Assembly (NCBI RefSeq): GCF_036812735.1
Contig: NZ_CP117523.1
Span: 1,116,001-1,180,000, forward strand
DNA from: Terrisporobacter glycolicus ATCC 14880 = DSM 1288
Lineage (GTDB): Bacteria; Bacillota; Clostridia; Peptostreptococcales; Peptostreptococcaceae
Direction: 5' to 3'
DNA length: 64,000 bases
Positions 37,403 through 47,786 of the stretch are shown here, piece by piece (the stretch's first letter is position 1; every line of letters begins with the position of its first letter). Below the pieces are notes generated by a model, which searched no databases, was not told where the DNA came from, and was given only the letters and a program-made list of their open reading frames with translations. Position numbers and translations under genes: made by a program.

Positions 37403-37666
37403 ATGGCAGAGAATTTTGATAGAGTATTAGATATAGAATTAGAGATAAGTACAGTATTAGGAAGAACAAAAATGACATTAAAGGATGTTTTTGAACTTAC
37501 GAAAGGGTCATTAATAGAGTTAGACACATTAGAGAATCAAGAACTTGAAATATTTGTAAATGGAAGAAAAATTGGTTATGGAGAGGCTGTGATCGTAGAT
37601 CAAAATTTTGGAATAAGAATAACAAGTATTCTTGGAGAAGAAGAACTTGTTAAAACTTTAGAATAA
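37403..37666 (+). CDS. fliN: Motor switch protein FliN
   Basis: An 87-residue SpoA-domain protein completing the C-ring. Motifs are VLDIELEISTVLGRTKMTLK, FELTKGSLIELD and VNGRKIGYGEAVIVDQNFGI. It lacks the CheC-like N-terminal part found in Bacillus FliY, so any CheY-P phosphatase function is left to the CheC-like protein at 46179. RBS AAGGAGG. Confidence 0.95.
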   Translation: MAENFDRVLDIELEISTVLGRTKMTLKDVFELTKGSLIELDTLENQELEIFVNGRKIGYGEAVIVDQNFGIRITSILGEEELVKTLE

Positions 37667-37694
37667 TATCTACATAGCAAAGGATGGAAAATTT

Positions 37695-38825
37695 ATGGCG
37701 AAAATGTTAAAAAGTAAATATAATAGTACAGGTGAACGATGTGTAGATGCTTGTTTAAATTATGGAGAACTTAGATATGTTAATAATGATGGATCGCCTA
37801 TAAAAATAGAAATACCTTGTGACAAATATGAAGAAGCTATAAGTGATTTCTTGGAAAGAATAAAAGAGGGGTTAACCGTAGACCCGGATATAGATCCAAG
37901 TAAAGTTTTAAAAAGGGGTACTATAACATATAATCAAGCAAAAGATATATCATATGAAGGAAAGATAAAAGGAATAGAGATATTTGCTATAGATGAAAGT
38001 ATAGAATGTGAACATATTCTAGGCATATCTGGAAGTATAGAGTACGCTTTAGCAATATGGAATGGAGATAACAGAGAAAATGCATTAAAAAAATCAGTAA
38101 TAAGGGCTACTACAGTATATGGTGAAGATTTTATAAAAGAATTAGAATTAACAGATATAATGGGTGAAGAGGAATGTGGTAGATTTTGTGATAAAATTAA
38201 CTATTTGAAAAAAATAAATAATCTGGATTTATATAAACCATTAGATGTTATGATAGATGATGACATTGGTGAAGATGATGATTTAAAAACAAAGAAAAAA
38301 CTAATAAAAAATATAAAAACCGCTTCATTGATTGGAGGATTAACATTAGCAATTATAATAATACAGATAATAACTAATGGAGGCACATTTAAGGATAATC
38401 TATATTTATTTTTACCTATTTTTATAATATCATTAGCTATGAGTATATTAGTATTGTTTTATTTAAAGATAAGTAAATACATAACTGAGCAATATGCTAA
38501 AAATAAAGGCCAAACAATAATGGAAATATTTAATGAAGAATTAGAAAGAATAACATATGATAATATATTGACTGAAAAGGAATGCAAAGTTATTTTACAT
38601 AATATAACTAAAGGAGAAATTTCAAAACTACTATCAGAAATGAAAGGTAGTGTAAATAAAAAACTATCATGTAACGCATTAGTCAAAAATGAAACGAGAT
38701 TTGTATTAGATGAAAGAAAAAGTATTGTATTGCCAAGTGAGATTGAAGTTAAAAAGTGTATGGAAAAGTTTATGCTTTCCTACAAAGAAAAATTTAGCAA
38801 AGAAGAAGTTGTGAAAACTACTTAA
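37695..38825 (+). CDS. Membrane protein of unknown function in the flagellar operon
   Basis: No family is recognised in this 376-residue protein. It has a soluble N-terminal part (1-205, ending in an acidic stretch), two close membrane helices (about 209-228 and 236-257, separated by a short loop) and a cytoplasmic C-terminal part (260-376). There is no signal peptide. It begins 28 bases after fliN and ends at a strong terminator, so it is the last gene of the early operon. Position suggests a role in motor regulation (inference). Confidence 0.75.
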   Translation: MAKMLKSKYNSTGERCVDACLNYGELRYVNNDGSPIKIEIPCDKYEEAISDFLERIKEGLTVDPDIDPSKVLKRGTITYNQAKDISYEGKIKGIEIFAIDESIECEHILGISGSIEYALAIWNGDNRENALKKSVIRATTVYGEDFIKELELTDIMGEEECGRFCDKINYLKKINNLDLYKPLDVMIDDDIGEDDDLKTKKKLIKNIKTASLIGGLTLAIIIIQIITNGGTFKDNLYLFLPIFIISLAMSILVLFYLKISKYITEQYAKNKGQTIMEIFNEELERITYDNILTEKECKVILHNITKGEISKLLSEMKGSVNKKLSCNALVKNETRFVLDERKSIVLPSEIEVKKCMEKFMLSYKEKFSKEEVVKTT

Positions 38826-38830
38826 ATAAT

Positions 38831-38873
38831 AAAGTGTATAAGAAAAATAAAATTTTACTTATGCACTTTTTTT
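38831..38873 (+). terminator. Terminator of the early flagellar operon
   Basis: AAAGTGTATAAG (38831-38842) pairs with CTTATGCACTTT (38858-38869) with one T-G mismatch, then a T run. Confidence 0.85.
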
Positions 38874-38907
38874 ATGTAAAAAAATACTTTTTATTAAGAA
38901 TTTGCAT

Positions 38908-38935
38908 TAAAGAAATGAAAAAGTATCCGTAATAT
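38908..38935 (+). promoter_or_regulatory. Sigma-D-type promoter of the first chemoreceptor gene
   Basis: TAAA (38908-38911), 14 bases, TCCGTAATAT (38926-38935). Same core as the promoters at 40863 and 42776. Confidence 0.75.
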
Positions 38936-38994
38936 TAATAAATGAAATAATAAAATAAATAAATTCTGACAAAAAGCTATAGGGGAGAAGAAAA

Positions 38995-40710
38995 ATGGAT
39001 AGAAGATTTAAAAACTTAAAAATTGGTAAAAAGATGGCATTGGTTTTTGGGATGTTAATAATAGCTATTACAATTATTGTTACACTATCTCTAAAAAATT
39101 TAAGAGTAGTAGGTGGATATACAACTGATTTATTTGATGGTCCATATCAATTAACAAATGAGGCTATGGGAATTAGAAGAAATATTTTATCTATTGACCA
39201 AAATATTGCTTACGCAGTAGTTGAAAAAGATATTTCAAACTATGAATCAACTATTAATGAAAATTTTAATAGTTTGAATGAAAGAATCGAAAAAATAAAA
39301 AATAGTCCTGATGTGGATATTAATTTAATTCAACAGTTAGAAACTTCAATTAAAAAATTGGAACAAGAATATGAAAAATTACAGGTAGTAATAGAGAAAG
39401 GCAACTCAAAAGAAATAGAAAATTCAATTATTGATGAAAAGAGTGATTATTTTTTAGCTTATCTTGAGGTAGCGAATAATTCAACAACTCTTTACGATGC
39501 TGAAATAGAAAAAGGAAATCTATTTAAAGAAAATGTAAGTAAAAACGTGAAAAAAGCTTGGTTAACTAGTGTATTAATGTGTACTTGTATTACTATTGGA
39601 ACTATTTTAATAGGCATATATATTACAAGAAAAATAAGACAGCCTATTGAGGAACTAGAAATTGCAGCAAATAAAATGTCACTAGGTGATTTTGATATTG
39701 AGATAGACTATGAATCAGAAGATGAACTAGGAAGCTTGTCAAATAGTATGATGACAATGAGTAATACAACAAAGGTTATGATTGATGATGTGGTTGATGT
39801 ACTAAAAGAGATTGCATCAGGTAATTTTGATGTTGAGCCTAAAGTAGAATACATAGGAGTATTCAATAATATAGAAAAATCTTTAGCTCAAATTACGGAT
39901 GAATTAAGTGATACAATGTCACAAATTAATGTAGCATCAGACCAAGTTCAATCTGCATCAGACCAAGTTGCAAGTGGAGCACAAATGTTATCACAAGGTA
40001 CTACAGAGCAGGCAGGATCAATAGAAGAACTATCTGCAACTATAGTTGAAATATCAAACCAAGTAAAAGAAACAGCAAAAAATGCACAGGAAGCAAATAT
40101 ATTATATACAGATGCAGGCAGAGAAGTAGAGGATGGTAATGAAAAGATGAAGAATATGATCGTTGCCATGGACGAAATATCATCTACATCGAATGAAATA
40201 GGAAGAATAATAAAAACAATAGATGATATAGCATTCCAAACGAATATATTGGCATTAAATGCAGCGGTAGAAGCAGCTAGGGCAGGAGAAGCTGGTAAAG
40301 GATTTGCAGTAGTAGCAGATGAAGTTAGAAATCTAGCAGCAAAATCAGCTGAAGCAGCTAAAAATACTTCAACATTAATAGAGAATTCTATAAATGCAGT
40401 TGAAAATGGTACTAGCATAGTTGATAATACATCTCAATCTTTACAAAGAATATTGGATAAAACTAATAAAGTAGTTTCTTTACTTGATAGAATAGCAAAA
40501 GGGTCTGAAGAGGAATCAAATGCAATAAATCAAGTAACTTTAGGATTAGAACAAATTTCAGCAGTAGTGCAAACAAACTCAGCAACAAGTGAGGAAAGTG
40601 CAGCTGCAAGTGAGGAACTAAGTGGACAAGCTCAAATATTAAAATCTTTAATAGATGATTTTAATTTAAAAAATAAAGGTGATGATACAGTTTTAGATTT
40701 TAATATTTAA
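38995..40710 (+). CDS. Methyl-accepting chemotaxis protein (first)
   Basis: A 571-residue chemoreceptor. Membrane helices lie near residues 15-34 and 184-204, enclosing an extracellular helical domain of about 150 residues (four-helix-bundle type). A HAMP domain follows and the signalling domain begins near 305. The conserved hairpin tip [20 protein letters not shown] is followed by [20 protein letters not shown]. Ligand is unknown. It has its own sigma-D-type promoter and terminator, so it is monocistronic. RBS GGGGAG. Confidence 0.95.
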   Translation: MDRRFKNLKIGKKMALVFGMLIIAITIIVTLSLKNLRVVGGYTTDLFDGPYQLTNEAMGIRRNILSIDQNIAYAVVEKDISNYESTINENFNSLNERIEKIKNSPDVDINLIQQLETSIKKLEQEYEKLQVVIEKGNSKEIENSIIDEKSDYFLAYLEVANNSTTLYDAEIEKGNLFKENVSKNVKKAWLTSVLMCTCITIGTILIGIYITRKIRQPIEELEIAANKMSLGDFDIEIDYESEDELGSLSNSMMTMSNTTKVMIDDVVDVLKEIASGNFDVEPKVEYIGVFNNIEKSLAQITDELSDTMSQINVASDQVQSASDQVASGAQMLSQGTTEQAGSIEELSATIVEISNQVKETAKNAQEANILYTDAGREVEDGNEKMKNMIVAMDEISSTSNEIGRIIKTIDDIAFQTNILALNAAVEAARAGEAGKGFAVVADEVRNLAAKSAEAAKNTSTLIENSINAVENGTSIVDNTSQSLQRILDKTNKVVSLLDRIAKGSEEESNAINQVTLGLEQISAVVQTNSATSEESAAASEELSGQAQILKSLIDDFNLKNKGDDTVLDFNI

Positions 40711-40756
40711 TATTATAGGCAATTAGAATCTTAAATATGTTTAGTCAAAAATAAAA

Positions 40757-40800
40757 AAGCTGATTTCTATGTTAATTGAGAAATCAGCTTCTTTATTTTT
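40757..40800 (+). terminator. Intrinsic terminator between the chemoreceptor genes
   Basis: Perfect 12-bp stem AAGCTGATTTCT / AGAAATCAGCTT with a 10-base loop, followed by CTTTATTTTT. Confidence 0.93.
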
Positions 40801-40862
40801 AAATATATTTTAATAAAAAAGCAATAATAATTTTTTTTATATATAGTTGTTTATTATTTTAA

Positions 40863-40890
40863 TAAAGTAAATTATGATATTTCCGTATAT
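40863..40890 (+). promoter_or_regulatory. Sigma-D-type promoter of the second chemoreceptor gene
   Basis: TAAA (40863-40866), 15 bases, TCCGTATAT (40882-40890). Confidence 0.78.
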
Positions 40891-40938
40891 TATAAAATGT
40901 TTAGAATTATATATGAAAAAGTTATGGAGGAATAAATT

Positions 40939-42696
40939 ATGAAACAATTTAATTTAAAAGAGATGAAAATTGGAAAAAGATTGGGGATGGCGTTTGCTAT
41001 TGTACTTATAATGTCTACTTTAGCAAGCCTTTATACTTTAAACAATTTAAAGAAAGCTGGAGAAATGTCCCACAATATTTATACAGGGCCTTATCAACTA
41101 ACAAATCAAACTATGGGAATACGTAGAGATTTAGTGTCAATATCAAGACAAATTAACAGAGCATTTGCGCTTAAGGAACATGAAGAGCCAAGAAAAATAA
41201 TTTTAAGTGACTTTGAAAGTATAAGTAAAAGAATAGGGATAATAAATGATATACCAACAACAAATGATTTAATAAAAGAAGATATGAAAAAGTTAGAGAA
41301 AGAAATAAACTTAGTAAAAGAAGAATATGAAGAAATATATAAAGAAACAAAAAAAGAAAAATTTAGTGGATCGTTATCAGATATAGATCTTAGTGAATAT
41401 ACAGCTTTATTTGATAGCTGTACTCAAACTTCTGTTGAAGTATATGATGATGCTGAAAGGGCTGCTAAAGAATATGATAGTATGGTGTCAAGTAGTGTGA
41501 AAAAATCAGGAACAATAGCACTGTTACTTTCACTAACGGCAATCGGAATAGGTATAGTAGTATGTATAAGAATTACAAAGAGAATTAAAGAGCCAATTGA
41601 AGAAATAGAATTAGCTGCAAATAAAATGGCTGAAGGCGATTTTAATATAGATATAACTTATGAGTCAGAAGATGAGTTGGGAGTTCTATCTGAAAGCATG
41701 CGTAAGATGAGTAAAGAGATAAATGTAGTTATTGAAGATGCTGTGAATATATTAAATGAAGTTTCAGCAGGTAACTTTAATATAGAGCCTCAGGTAGAAT
41801 ATATTGGAGTATTTAGTTATATTGAAAATTCTTTAAATAAAATTACAAATGAGCTAAGTGACACAATGTCACAAATACATGCAGCATCACAAGAAGTTGA
41901 AACAGCATCAGAACAAGTAGCAAGTGGAGCACAAATGTTATCACAGGGAACAACAGAACAAGCTGGTTCAATAGAAGAACTATCGGCTACAATAGTTGAT
42001 ATATCTAATAAAATTAAAAATACAGCAAAAAATGCAGGCGATGCTAATGAACTATCAATAAGTGCAGGAAATGAAGTAGAAGAAGGAAATGGGAAAATGA
42101 AGGAAATGGTAAATGCTATGGAAAAAATATCGTTTACATCTAATGAAATAGGAAGAATAATAAAAACAATCGATGACATAGCTTTCCAAACCAATATATT
42201 AGCATTAAATGCAGCGGTTGAAGCAGCAAGAGCAGGTGAAGCAGGGAAAGGATTTGCAGTAGTGGCAGATGAGGTTAGAAATCTAGCAGCAAAATCAGCA
42301 GAAGCAGCAAAAAATACGGCAACATTAATAGAAAATTCTATAAAGGCAGTTGATAATGGAAGTTTAATAGTTGATAATACAGCAGAGTCACTACAAAGAA
42401 TAATAGATAAAATTTATCAAGTTATTGTTTTAATAGATGATATTGCAAAAGCATCAGATGAAGAGTCAAATGCAATTAATCAAGTAACTTTAGGATTAGA
42501 ACAAATTTCAGAAGTAGTTCAAACGAACTCAGCAACAAGTGAGGAAAGTGCAGCTGCAAGTGAAGAATTAAGTGGACAAGCTCAATTGCTAAAATCACTT
42601 ATTGAGAGATTTGAATTAAAAGGAGATTCTAATTTTCAGGATACTATAAATTTCGAAGACAATTTAAATAGCAATAACAACTCAATAAATTTCTAA
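40939..42696 (+). CDS. Methyl-accepting chemotaxis protein (second)
   Basis: A 585-residue receptor with the same build as the first. The membrane-flanked N-terminal sensing domain differs strongly, while HAMP and signalling domains are nearly identical (for example [20 protein letters not shown] in both). The pair looks like a duplication followed by divergence of the sensor. RBS GGAGG lies before ATG. No clear terminator is visible before the cheA promoter. Confidence 0.95.
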   Translation: MKQFNLKEMKIGKRLGMAFAIVLIMSTLASLYTLNNLKKAGEMSHNIYTGPYQLTNQTMGIRRDLVSISRQINRAFALKEHEEPRKIILSDFESISKRIGIINDIPTTNDLIKEDMKKLEKEINLVKEEYEEIYKETKKEKFSGSLSDIDLSEYTALFDSCTQTSVEVYDDAERAAKEYDSMVSSSVKKSGTIALLLSLTAIGIGIVVCIRITKRIKEPIEEIELAANKMAEGDFNIDITYESEDELGVLSESMRKMSKEINVVIEDAVNILNEVSAGNFNIEPQVEYIGVFSYIENSLNKITNELSDTMSQIHAASQEVETASEQVASGAQMLSQGTTEQAGSIEELSATIVDISNKIKNTAKNAGDANELSISAGNEVEEGNGKMKEMVNAMEKISFTSNEIGRIIKTIDDIAFQTNILALNAAVEAARAGEAGKGFAVVADEVRNLAAKSAEAAKNTATLIENSIKAVDNGSLIVDNTAESLQRIIDKIYQVIVLIDDIAKASDEESNAINQVTLGLEQISEVVQTNSATSEESAAASEELSGQAQLLKSLIERFELKGDSNFQDTINFEDNLNSNNNSINF

Positions 42697-42775
42697 AAAT
42701 ATTTTAGATAGTTAATATAAAAATTAGGGAACAAAAATTGATTTAGATACTGAAAAATTAATTTATTTATAAAAC

Positions 42776-42803
42776 TAAAGAATAAAATTGTTTATCCGTA
42801 TAG
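42776..42803 (+). promoter_or_regulatory. Sigma-D-type promoter of the cheA operon
   Basis: TAAAG (42776-42780), 15 bases after TAAA, then TCCGTATAG (42795-42803). It lies about 110 bases upstream of cheA. Together with the two receptor promoters it defines a shared local motif. Confidence 0.75.
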
Positions 42804-42912
42804 TATATAAATGAATTATGCCAAAAGATTACATTTAATTTGATTTAATGGTTGTGTTAAATAACAATGAAAAATTAAACATATTAAATTTTTATTATAA
42901 AAGGAGATAAAT

Positions 42913-45063
42913 ATGAGTGGAATAGATTCTATGAATGAATTTTATGTACAAGAAAACATGCAGCTATTAGAGCAATTAGAAGAAATTTTACTTGTAGATC
43001 ATTCAGATACTGGAGGATTGGCAAAGGAAGAAATAGAAGAAATTTTTAGAGCTATGCATACAATAAAAGGTTCTTCTGCCATGATGGGATATGATAGTTT
43101 AACAACTCTGACACATTGTATAGAAGACGTCTTTGATGAAATACGTAAAGGGCTTGTGGTTTCTGCTGAAAAATGGGAACAAATAATAGATGTTGTATTA
43201 CTAAGTATTGACTTTCTTAAAGAAGAAATTTCTAATATTCAACAGGGATTGCTTCCAGAATCAAGTATAGATGAGCTACATGATAAAGTTTTAGACTTAT
43301 TGAAAGAAAATGAAGAAGACAGTAATGAAGACACATTAGATATGGACTTTAATTTAGCTGAAGAAAATATAAGTCAGCAAACTAAAGAAGATACTGATGA
43401 CAGTGAACTAATAGGTAGTGAAAAAAAATATTGCATAAAAGTATTATTTGAAAATGGATGTGGAATGGAAGGCATAAGGGCTCTTGGTGTAACAACATCA
43501 ATAGAAGATTTATGTACTATAAATGAGACTATTCCAGCAGATTTAATGGGAGATTGTGATGAAGAAATAATTAAAGACGGATTTACTATGTATGTAAAAA
43601 GTGAAAATGATAAGTCCACATTAGAAAAATGTCTTCAAGAAACAATGTTTTTAAAGACTTTACAAATTACTGAAATTTCTAGAGCTTCAAATAAAGTAGA
43701 AAAAATTGAAGAAGTAGAAGAAGTTAATTTAAAGCCTGAGGAAGTAGTAGAAATTGTCAATGATTCTACAAACAAAGAAGTTGTAGAAAAAAATATAGAA
43801 ATAAGCAAAATTAATGAAGATTTAAATAATAATAAAGATAATGTTAAAGAAGTTAAAGGTAATAAGAAAGATAAAGTAACTCAAACAAAAAAAGAAAATA
43901 AAAATAGTTATTTAACAGTTAATATAGACAAGATAGATAGCCTTATGAATTTAGTAGGAGAAATAGTAACTACTGAATCTATGGTTGAAAAACAATCTCA
44001 ACTAGAAAATTTTGATCCAGATAATTTTGAAAAGCAAGCAAGGAGATTACATCAGTTAACCAATGAATTACAAGATGTTGTGATGTCTATTCGTATGGTA
44101 CCTATATCATCAACTTTTACTAAAATGCAAAGAGTAGTAAGAGATATGAGCAAAAAAACGGGCAAAAAAGTTGAGTTAGTCTTATTAGGAGAACAAACAG
44201 AAGTAGATAAAAATATATTAGAAAATATATCAGATCCTTTAATGCATATGGTAAGAAATAGTATGGATCATGGTATTGAAACACCAGAAGAAAGAAAAAG
44301 CACAACAAAACCAGAGAAAGCAACTGTAACATTGGAAGCAAAAAATACTGGCGGAGATATTCTAATAATAATAAAAGATGATGGAAGAGGTTTAAACAAA
44401 GAAGCAATTGTGAAAAAAGCAATTGAAAAAGGAATAACTAGTAAGAGTATTAACGAAATTAGTGATAAAGAAGCATACAATTTTATATTAGCACCAGGAT
44501 TTTCTACAAAAGAAGCTGTAACTGAGTATTCAGGTAGAGGTGTGGGTATGGATGTTGTTTATACTAATATACGTAAGTTAAGAGGTTCTATTAGCATAGA
44601 TAGTGAGTATGGAAAAGGAACTACATTTACAATACGTATTCCACTAACATTGGCCATAGTAGATGGTATGAAAATTAGAAATGATGATGAAACATATATT
44701 ATTCCTTCACTTAACATAAAAGAAGTATTTAGGTACGGCGCTTATGATATTGTTGAAAATCCAAACGGAGAAGAACATAGTATTATAAGGGGGAATTGTT
44801 ATAAAATTTGTAGATTATCAAAAATTTTAGGGTTAAGTGATATCAAAAAAGATGACGGTATTATGATTTTGGTAGAATCCGAGATGGGTAATATATGCTT
44901 AATTGTAGACAGTATTTTAGGACAGCAACAAGTTGTAATTAAACCAATACCTGCAATACTAACTCAATTTAGAGGAGTACAATCTTATTTGGCGGGATGT
45001 TCTATTTTAGAAGATGGATCTATTAGCCTTATACTTGATGTTAATGCTATGATACATAGATAA
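42913..45063 (+). CDS. cheA: Chemotaxis histidine kinase CheA
   Basis: Autophosphorylates in response to receptors and passes phosphate to CheY and CheB. The HPt domain has the phosphorylated His49 in RAMHTIKGSSAMMGY. A P2-like region is near 170-255, followed by a charged linker. The dimerisation domain begins at about residue 335 (IDKIDSLMNLVGEIVTTESM). The ATPase N-box is MHMVRNSMDHGIETPEE and the G-box is GRGVGMDVV. A C-terminal CheW-like domain completes the 716 residues. It is the first gene of the che operon. Confidence 0.97.
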   Translation: MSGIDSMNEFYVQENMQLLEQLEEILLVDHSDTGGLAKEEIEEIFRAMHTIKGSSAMMGYDSLTTLTHCIEDVFDEIRKGLVVSAEKWEQIIDVVLLSIDFLKEEISNIQQGLLPESSIDELHDKVLDLLKENEEDSNEDTLDMDFNLAEENISQQTKEDTDDSELIGSEKKYCIKVLFENGCGMEGIRALGVTTSIEDLCTINETIPADLMGDCDEEIIKDGFTMYVKSENDKSTLEKCLQETMFLKTLQITEISRASNKVEKIEEVEEVNLKPEEVVEIVNDSTNKEVVEKNIEISKINEDLNNNKDNVKEVKGNKKDKVTQTKKENKNSYLTVNIDKIDSLMNLVGEIVTTESMVEKQSQLENFDPDNFEKQARRLHQLTNELQDVVMSIRMVPISSTFTKMQRVVRDMSKKTGKKVELVLLGEQTEVDKNILENISDPLMHMVRNSMDHGIETPEERKSTTKPEKATVTLEAKNTGGDILIIIKDDGRGLNKEAIVKKAIEKGITSKSINEISDKEAYNFILAPGFSTKEAVTEYSGRGVGMDVVYTNIRKLRGSISIDSEYGKGTTFTIRIPLTLAIVDGMKIRNDDETYIIPSLNIKEVFRYGAYDIVENPNGEEHSIIRGNCYKICRLSKILGLSDIKKDDGIMILVESEMGNICLIVDSILGQQQVVIKPIPAILTQFRGVQSYLAGCSILEDGSISLILDVNAMIHR

Positions 45064-45093
45064 AATATACTAATACAAAAGGAGAAAGAGTAA

Positions 45094-46149
45094 ATGGATA
45101 AAAAAATAAAAGTATTAGTAATTGATGATTCGATTATATTTAGACGTGTTATATCTAAGTATCTTCAAGAAGATCCAGAGTTAGAGGTAGTAGAAACAGC
45201 TAAGGACTCTTATGATGCAAGGGATAAAGTATTACAATATAGACCAGATGTATTAACATTAGATATAGAGATGCCAGGTGTCAATGGAATTGAATTTTTA
45301 AAGATTTTAATGAATCAATGTCCAATACCTACAATTGTTATAAGTGGTGCCAATGACAAATGTTTTGAGGCTTTATCGGCTGGAGCAGTAGGATTTGTAG
45401 ATAAACCGACATCAAGTACTATGAACGAATTTGCAATAGATTTGGCTACTAAAATAAAGGAAGCATCAGTAGCTAAATTAGATATAAAAAGTAACCTTGC
45501 AAAGGTTAGTAAACCTGTAGAAAAAAAAATGAACTCTAAAAAAACAACAAGCATAACAAACAATAATAATCAGATAATTGCTATAGGAGCATCTATGGGA
45601 GGGGTAGAGGCAATAGGAAAAGTATTAAAAGAGCTACCTTTAGGACTACCTGGAATCGTTATAACTCAACATATGCCTCCAGTATTTACAAAAAGATATG
45701 CAGAACGTTTAGATAGAGAGTGCACAATTAGCGTGAAAGAGGCAAAAAATGGAGAAGTTGTATTGCCAGGGAATGCATATATTGCTCCTGGTGGTTTGCA
45801 AATGGGTATTATAAAGAAAAATAATAAATTTTTAATTCAAGTTAAAGAAGGCGATAAAGTTAGTGGTCATTGTCCATCAGTGGATTATTTATTTGAATCT
45901 GTGGCAAATGAAGCCAAAGAAAAATCCATAGCAGCAATCTTAACAGGAATGGGATCCGATGGAGCAAGGGGATTATTAGAAATAAAAAAAGCTGGTGGAT
46001 ATACTATTGGCCAAAATAAACAATCATGTACTGTTTATGGCATGCCAATGGTAGCAAAGAATATGGGTGCGGTTATAAAGGAAACATCTTTAGATATGAT
46101 TCCAAACGCAATACTAAATCAACTCAAAAGAAATGAAATGAGAAAATAA
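45094..46149 (+). CDS. cheB: Chemotaxis response regulator / methylesterase CheB
   Basis: Demethylates receptors. The receiver domain has the phosphoacceptor Asp57 in VLTLDIEMPGVNG. The methylesterase domain has Ser167 in GASMGGVEAI, His193 in ITQHMPP and Asp289 in GMGSDGARG, the full catalytic triad. Length is 351 residues. RBS AAAGGAGAAAG. Confidence 0.97.
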   Translation: MDKKIKVLVIDDSIIFRRVISKYLQEDPELEVVETAKDSYDARDKVLQYRPDVLTLDIEMPGVNGIEFLKILMNQCPIPTIVISGANDKCFEALSAGAVGFVDKPTSSTMNEFAIDLATKIKEASVAKLDIKSNLAKVSKPVEKKMNSKKTTSITNNNNQIIAIGASMGGVEAIGKVLKELPLGLPGIVITQHMPPVFTKRYAERLDRECTISVKEAKNGEVVLPGNAYIAPGGLQMGIIKKNNKFLIQVKEGDKVSGHCPSVDYLFESVANEAKEKSIAAILTGMGSDGARGLLEIKKAGGYTIGQNKQSCTVYGMPMVAKNMGAVIKETSLDMIPNAILNQLKRNEMRK

Positions 46150-46178
46150 TCTAAAGACTAGATAGAAAGAGGGTATAT

Positions 46179-46793
46179 ATGACAATTACTTGTGATAAAT
46201 TAAATATATTTCGTGAAATTAGTAATATAGGGTCTGGTAATGCATCAACATCATTAGCTACAATGTTAAATGAATTAGTGGACATTGGAATACCAAATAG
46301 TGATATGATTGAACTTGATGATATTACAAAGAGCTACGATTCACCAGAGGAATTGGTAGTAGGAACGGTTTTACAACTTTCAGGAGATATGGAAGGTTTC
46401 ATCATGGTTATCATGAAAATAGATTCTGCTTTTAATTTACTTTCAAAATTATCAGGCAAAGAAATTAAATATAATAAAGATGATTACGAAGAGATGTGCA
46501 AAGAATTAAACGCAATGGGAGAAATATGTAATATATTATGTGGAACATACTTAACAGCCATATCAGATATGACAAATTTAACTATAACTCCATCTATACC
46601 TCACTTTAGTATAGATATGGTAAGAGCAATAATGAACTTACCAATTTCATTATATGGATTAGATTTTAGTTCAATATTATGTATTGAAACAGACTTCTTT
46701 ACTGAAGATTATGATATAGAAGGAAAGTATTATTTTATTCCTAATGTGTCATCCTGTACGAAGTTATTGTCATCTTTAGGCTTTGCTGTGTAG
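46179..46793 (+). CDS. cheC: CheC-type CheY-P phosphatase
   Basis: A 204-residue CheC. Both pseudo-symmetric active sites are intact: Glu13-x-x-Asn16 in REISNIGSGNAS, and Glu115-x-x-Asn118 in MGEICNILCG. It dephosphorylates CheY-P and binds CheD, which is encoded next. It is in the standard cheC-cheD order. Confidence 0.93.
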   Translation: MTITCDKLNIFREISNIGSGNASTSLATMLNELVDIGIPNSDMIELDDITKSYDSPEELVVGTVLQLSGDMEGFIMVIMKIDSAFNLLSKLSGKEIKYNKDDYEEMCKELNAMGEICNILCGTYLTAISDMTNLTITPSIPHFSIDMVRAIMNLPISLYGLDFSSILCIETDFFTEDYDIEGKYYFIPNVSSCTKLLSSLGFAV

Positions 46794-46802
46794 GACTATA
46801 TA

Positions 46803-47282
46803 ATGGAAATGGTAGGTATAGCAGAGTATAAGATTGTAAGAGACCCACAAAAAATTATGACTATAGGACTAGGCTCATGTTGTGGTGTAGTCCTTTATGA
46901 TGAGATAAATAAAATTGCAGGATTAGTGCACATTTTACTTTCTAACTCTCAAAATGAAAAAATGCTAATAAATAAAGCAAAGTATGCTGATACAGGAATA
47001 GTGGCATTATATGAAGATATGAAAAAACTAGGGGCAAATTCTAGATTTATAAGAGCAAAGATAGCCGGCGGTGCACATATGTTTAACTTTAATAATTCAT
47101 CAAGTAGTGTATTCACTATTGGTGAAAAAAATGTAAAATCATGCAAAGAGACTTTAGCCAAACTAAATATTCCAATTATATCAGAAGATACATTAGGTAC
47201 TTGTGGAAGAACAATTGTATTTGATACAAGAACTAATAAATTGCATGTAAAAAGTGTGGGTAAAGGTGAAACGTTAATTTAA
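46803..47282 (+). CDS. cheD: Chemoreceptor glutamine deamidase CheD
   Basis: Deamidates receptor glutamines. The catalytic Cys lies in GLGSC (Cys26) and His43 in GLVHILL, and the C-terminal TCGRTIVFDTRTNKLHVK is typical. Length is 159 residues. It lies 10 bases downstream of cheC. Confidence 0.95.
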   Translation: MEMVGIAEYKIVRDPQKIMTIGLGSCCGVVLYDEINKIAGLVHILLSNSQNEKMLINKAKYADTGIVALYEDMKKLGANSRFIRAKIAGGAHMFNFNNSSSSVFTIGEKNVKSCKETLAKLNIPIISEDTLGTCGRTIVFDTRTNKLHVKSVGKGETLI

Positions 47283-47303
47283 TTAATAAGGGGGGCAGTA
47301 TCT

Positions 47304-47786
47304 ATGTATGCAAATGATGTAGAATCAGAAAATAGAATAGATGATTTGTATATGGTTTTCGTCGTGAATAATCAAAAGTATGCACTATCATCCAAATACA
47401 TTATAGAAATTATAGAAATGTTACCAATAACAAAGGTACCATTCCTTCCAAAATACATGAAAGGTATTATAAATTTAAGAAGTACTATTATTCCAGTTAT
47501 GGATGCTAGAATGAGGTTCGATATAGAACCTATAAATTATGATGAAAGAACTTGCATTATTATAATTGAAAATAACAATAATAAAATAGGATTAATAGTA
47601 GATACAGTAAATGAAGTAATTCATATTTCGTCAGAAAAGAACATGAATATGGACTCTAGTCAAGATGAAGGAAAGAGTAACTTTATAAAATCTGTTAGTG
47701 AAATAAATAATGATGTACAATTAATACTAGATTGTGATTCATTAATGAAGATAGTCGAGGAAAATAATTATGCAGTTGACAGATAG
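47304..47786 (+). CDS. cheW: Chemotaxis adaptor CheW
   Basis: Couples receptors to CheA. The beta-barrel motifs MVFVVNNQKYALSSKYIIEI, YMKGIINLRSTIIPVMD and IGLIVDTVNEVIHI are clear. Length is 160 residues. RBS AAGGGGGG. It overlaps cheR by 17 bases. Confidence 0.96.
   Translation: MYANDVESENRIDDLYMVFVVNNQKYALSSKYIIEIIEMLPITKVPFLPKYMKGIINLRSTIIPVMDARMRFDIEPINYDERTCIIIIENNNNKIGLIVDTVNEVIHISSEKNMNMDSSQDEGKSNFIKSVSEINNDVQLILDCDSLMKIVEENNYAVDR

Noticed and set aside
39948-40418. 156-codon open frame on the minus strand inside the first chemoreceptor gene
   Set aside because: Mirror of the repetitive signalling domain; the same shadow occurs in the second receptor.
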